A DNA stretch of 64,000 nt from Struthidea cinerea. Lineage: Eukaryota > Chordata > Aves > Passeriformes > Corcoracidae. How positions within the stretch are numbered: the first letter of the stretch is position 1; every line of letters starts with the position of its first letter. Of the stretch, positions 60,824-64,000 are shown piece after piece. The notes below the pieces were generated by a model. It ran no database searches. It was given only the letters and a program-made list of their open reading frames with translations, and was not told the origin of the DNA. Position numbers and translations under genes: made by a program. The stretch lies in the NCBI GenBank assembly GCA_013397865.1, contig VZTI01000467.1, positions 539,517 to 603,516 on the forward strand, given 5' to 3'.

Positions 60824-61076
60824 AATCCCATTAAAATACTTCTGGTAGGAAACCAATCATTTTAATAGGAAAGGTGCACTCAGTATTGTAAAATATTTGC
60901 AATATACAGTTTTTACAAGTAATACACCACTGTAGATCTACAAATTTTTTTTTTTTAATAAGCTTAGCTCTTTAACTCAGGACCCTCTTTAAATAAATAC
61001 TTAACAAAAGAATCTCCGTTCTAACAATGGAAGTAACACCACAGATAAAAAGAGTATCAACCATGTTGCAGAAATG

Positions 61077-61260
61077 CTACAACAAAGCCCCTTTCACCCG
61101 CCAGTCTTGTGACAGCAAATCCTGCAGCTCCTCTTCATCTTCACTACCAACATCCTCCTCCTCTTTCTCTTGTGCTGCTCTTAATCTCATGGCTTCCTTT
61201 AACTTCTCCTTCATCTCATCCTGGCGGTTCCGCAAAAGCTCGACACGGCGGTAGCATTCA
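61077..61260 (-). CDS. ZNF830: ZNF830 last coding exon (C-terminus)
   Basis: Minus strand. The acceptor CTTTCCAACAG precedes a T that completes Ile, then ECYRRVELLRNRQDEMKEKL, a Lys/Glu/Arg-rich helical stretch, an acidic block (EKEEEDVGSEDEEE) and the terminal LQDLLSQDWRVKGALL before TAG at 61077-61079. Human ZNF830 (CCDC16, OMCG1), as I recall it, ends with the same ELQDLLSQDWRVKGALL and has ECYRRVEKLRNRQDE at the matching place. ZNF830 is a nuclear C2H2 zinc-finger protein linked to the XAB2 splicing complex and genome stability. Only the coiled-coil C-terminal part is in this window. The gene converges on PCBP3. Confidence 0.93.
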
Positions 61261-62927
61261 CTGTTGGAAAGTGAAACACCTATTAACACTTTGATCAATT
61301 AAAAAGAAATAAGCTTTGAAGATGGTTAGTGCACCTTCTCTGTGTTAATCGAGTGGAAACAGACTGAGGAGAGGAGAGGTGCGGTCAATCCTCCAGCAAT
61401 GAGAAATCCAGATATTTAGCAACTGCAACACAGTTACAAACCATTTTTTAAAAAGCACAGAACCAATATCCACTTCCACACAAGAAGAATCACCATTCTT
61501 TGCTCCATTTATGGTTTTCATGAGAGAAAGGCGTGACATCAATTACCAATTTTGATAACTTAGCGGTGGCACCTCTGAAAAAAGCAGCACAAAGCGTTCA
61601 GATTCTTTATCTGCTTCCTCTGTGCTATAACAGAACATTTTAAGTATACACAATCCAAAAGTTTCAGGTTTCCATTTACTTAAGAAGTTTGGTCCTTGAA
61701 TTGTGTTTTATAACTATGCTAGCCATTTTAAACAGGGTATTTTGTTGAAAATGCCAAGTAGTACCAGCCTGATTTAAATTTATCTTTGCTCCTTTCATTC
61801 TTATTTGCTCAGAAGAGTCAGCATGGAGGGATTACTATCTGGATCCTGTTTCCCCTTGCCAATCACCAGTATGATTCTTACAGGCAGTCATAGCTGAAGA
61901 TTTGAAGGCCAAAGAATCGATTTAATTTTCAACTTAATTTGAAATAGCCTGCATTTAAATACACTCAGAAGACAAAAGTTACAAAAAGTCTTTAAAAATC
62001 TATTTGGAACTTTTATTTTGGGGAAAAATAATTACAGTAACAAATTTTAAATACTCTACCAATTTCTGTATTTGGTTCTATGTACTATAGCAGCCTTAGG
62101 TAGTGAGAAAAATGAATCCTCAAAGAGAGGCAGGTTTAGCTCAAGCCCTCTCCAGAATGACATGAACATTGTTAAAAGACATTCCTGTAATACCAAAGTT
62201 CATCTTGAACCCAGTGCTGTTGTTACCATACACTGATTATGTGTAGCAGGTAAACCTGCCCAGATGTTTTAAGCCTTGCTGTAATTCCTGGTGTCTTCTT
62301 TTTGTTGCATCTCTTTCTTTTCAGCCACTACCATTGCCATTATCACTGTTAATATCAATGTTGAGCTACACGATAATGGTAAGAAACTGTTCCACTGAGC
62401 TGTTTTTCAGGTTACTTGAGTTTAAGCCAATGCCTATCCAACCACCACACCCACTGTTTCAGCAAAACAAAACAAAACAAACCACTTCATGTAATGAAGT
62501 GCATCATTCCACAAAACCTTTAAGTAAACTTTCGCTAGAACTAGAGAGGGTTTGCCACAGGACATTTTCAGTACAGTAGATGTTTCTTAAAAACATTCAC
62601 GTAAATTATACATCAGTCGAAATTCACAGGGAAATACTAATTAAGACATTTGACAGGGGAGGAAGGACAGTTTGTTCCAAGAATTTGGCTTGTGTAGTTT
62701 CAGTGATTCCAGTGTGTTCTCTCTTTGGAGAAAGTTATCTAACTTTGTACCAAAATTCATGTCTTTATTAGGTATCATTCTGCAGTTTGAGGGAGTCTGT
62801 CCTTCAGATACTCAGGTGATTAATGAAAGGTAGTATCAAAGATTAAAAGTGTTTTTATCACTCTAGTTAAAGAGCAATCCATTGCTGCTGGAGAACAGAG
62901 AATTTGAGGAAAAATTGATCTACTTAC
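61261..62927 (-). other. ZNF830: ZNF830 last intron (1667 bp)
   Basis: A GT-AG intron on the minus strand between the two exons. It contains no recognised gene or repeat. Its existence is notable; see findings. Confidence 0.85.
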
Positions 62928-62997
62928 ATCTGCTCATCAATTTCTCCAATCTGGCGATCTAGTCGTCCCTCCTCATCATCTTCTGCCACTATTGCTT
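62928..62997 (-). CDS. ZNF830: ZNF830 penultimate coding exon in view
   Basis: Minus strand. The acceptor TAGATTTCAG precedes AA (finishing a Glu codon), then AIVAEDDEEGRLDRQIGEID, EQ and AT of an Ile codon; the donor GTAAGT follows. Joined to the exon at 61260 it reads IDEQIECYRRVE, matching human ZNF830 without a gap. The 70-base exon is phase 1 in, phase 2 out. The preceding exons (zinc finger and KEWDEFQKAMRQ region) were not found in the last 1 kb and must lie beyond 64000. Confidence 0.92.
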
Positions 62998-64000
62998 CTG
63001 AAATCTAAACCAGAAAAGCGCTGAGAAAATTCACCTTCATCTTGAATTCCACTTCCGCTCCTTTACAATGTCTGTGTCATCCCCTGCTCCCCTCTGCCTC
63101 AAGTTAGTGTCAATCTCCTCTATGTATATTCCCATCTTTACAAGGGCAAATACACAAAAAAAAAATGGTCTGGTTTAATTTGAAATGGAAATGCTTTTTC
63201 TTAAAATCAAAAGTAGTTTGGCTGCTTTGGGGTTAATCTTTGGAAATTTTCAATACACTATGATTTGAAACTGAGCATAAACAAACTACACACACCCGCA
63301 GTCTGAGGTTGAAACGGGAGCTCTATCCCAGTGCTTGGGACTTAAATACACACACTTATTGAACATACTGTGTAAATATTCCTGCTAGATCCCGAAGTGT
63401 TTCTAACCTGTTATTTTTTTCAGCATATACTTTCTCAAATCTGAATGTCTGGGAGATGCTATGCAATCAATGGTCCACGCATAACTGAGAAGATTCCTCC
63501 TAAGCTGAAGAATTACCTGAATGGCTTATGCTAGCAAAATGTATCCACCACGGCTTTTGTATGAACATTCGCTCTGTTTATAGTGCTGACTGCTTTAAAA
63601 TGAGCAATGATACATTTTTCTGCACCACTTTTCTCAGCAGTTGACATATGAGTAACTATTTACAATTAAAATCATTTAAAAGATAGCAAATACTCCAGGG
63701 GAAGACTGAGAACACCAGGTATCTGTAGTACAGTTTTATATTGTACGAAAGGGCAGATAAACACCTGCTGCAGGAAGATTTTCCATGCAATGGTAAACAG
63801 TGAAAAATGGAAGTACAGAATAACTGCAGCCAGTTTACGTGTCTCACACACAAACTCTTTTGTCACTTTCCCAGATTTTGGAGTTCCTTTCCAGTATCTT
63901 TAAATTAATCATGAAACCCAGGTTACCTACACTTTATAGATACTTTTTTTAAAAGACAGAAAAATGCGTAGTGTTTTGTTCTGTGTTTTTAAAAGTTAAA
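62998..64000 (-). other. ZNF830: ZNF830 upstream intron (partial)
   Basis: About 1 kb with no recognisable exon on either strand. By position it is intron upstream of the 62928-62997 exon and it continues past the window. Confidence 0.6.

Noticed and set aside
61077..62997. ZNF830 fragment as a processed pseudogene
   Set aside because: It has an intron with intact splice sites and an open, well-matching frame, which a processed copy would not have.
1..64000. CRISPR arrays, operons, tRNA or rRNA genes
   Set aside because: None seen on reading both strands; repeats present are simple repeats or CR1/LTR relics, and the gene structure is eukaryotic. A tRNA or miRNA scan was not possible here, so small RNA genes cannot be fully excluded.

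Overview
This is a vertebrate nuclear DNA window, most likely from a bird. The main clues are several CR1 retrotransposon fragments of avian type, intron-rich gene structure with canonical GT-AG junctions, and moderate GC content. There is no bacterial-style gene packing; almost all long reading frames outside the exons listed here look like chance frames or transposon remnants.

Layout. Positions 1-3531 hold no coding sequence I recognise and are probably intron or 5' flank of the first gene. From 3532 to about 54.4 kb the plus strand carries PCBP3, a poly(rC)-binding protein with three KH domains. I can place eleven constant coding pieces: 3610-3687, 17513-17536, 17635-17667, 20449-20565, 26417-26548, 29247-29375, 30165-30239, 34988-35029, 35528-35603, 37177-37229 and 45432-45601. 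They join in frame with clean splice sites. The last constant exon can then join either of two alternative terminal exons. One, at 51400-51748, gives a 115-residue tail related to the end of PCBP4 (predicted protein about 425 aa). The other, at 53805-53841, gives the short tail typical of PCBP1/2/3 (about 321 aa). Both join with a two-base phase, and each has a striking but different pyrimidine tract in front: C/U-rich before the first, almost pure U before the second. Because PCBPs themselves bind C-rich single strands, autoregulated choice of the tail is an attractive hypothesis.

From about 54.4 to 60.6 kb is an intergenic stretch. From there to the right edge the minus strand carries the last two coding exons (62928-62997 and 61077-61260) of a ZNF830 (CCDC16/OMCG1) orthologue. 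It is convergent with PCBP3, and its 5' exons lie beyond the window. An intron inside this gene is notable because I recall the human and mouse genes as intronless.

Mobile DNA: three clear CR1 fragments (15.59-16.36 kb minus, 38.87-39.41 kb plus, 42.41-43.37 kb minus), two older probable CR1 relics, and one probable solo LTR of an old endogenous retrovirus (14.76-15.03 kb, minus). All lie in introns of PCBP3. A 63-base assembly gap (N) sits at 51019-51081, just before the C/U-rich tract.
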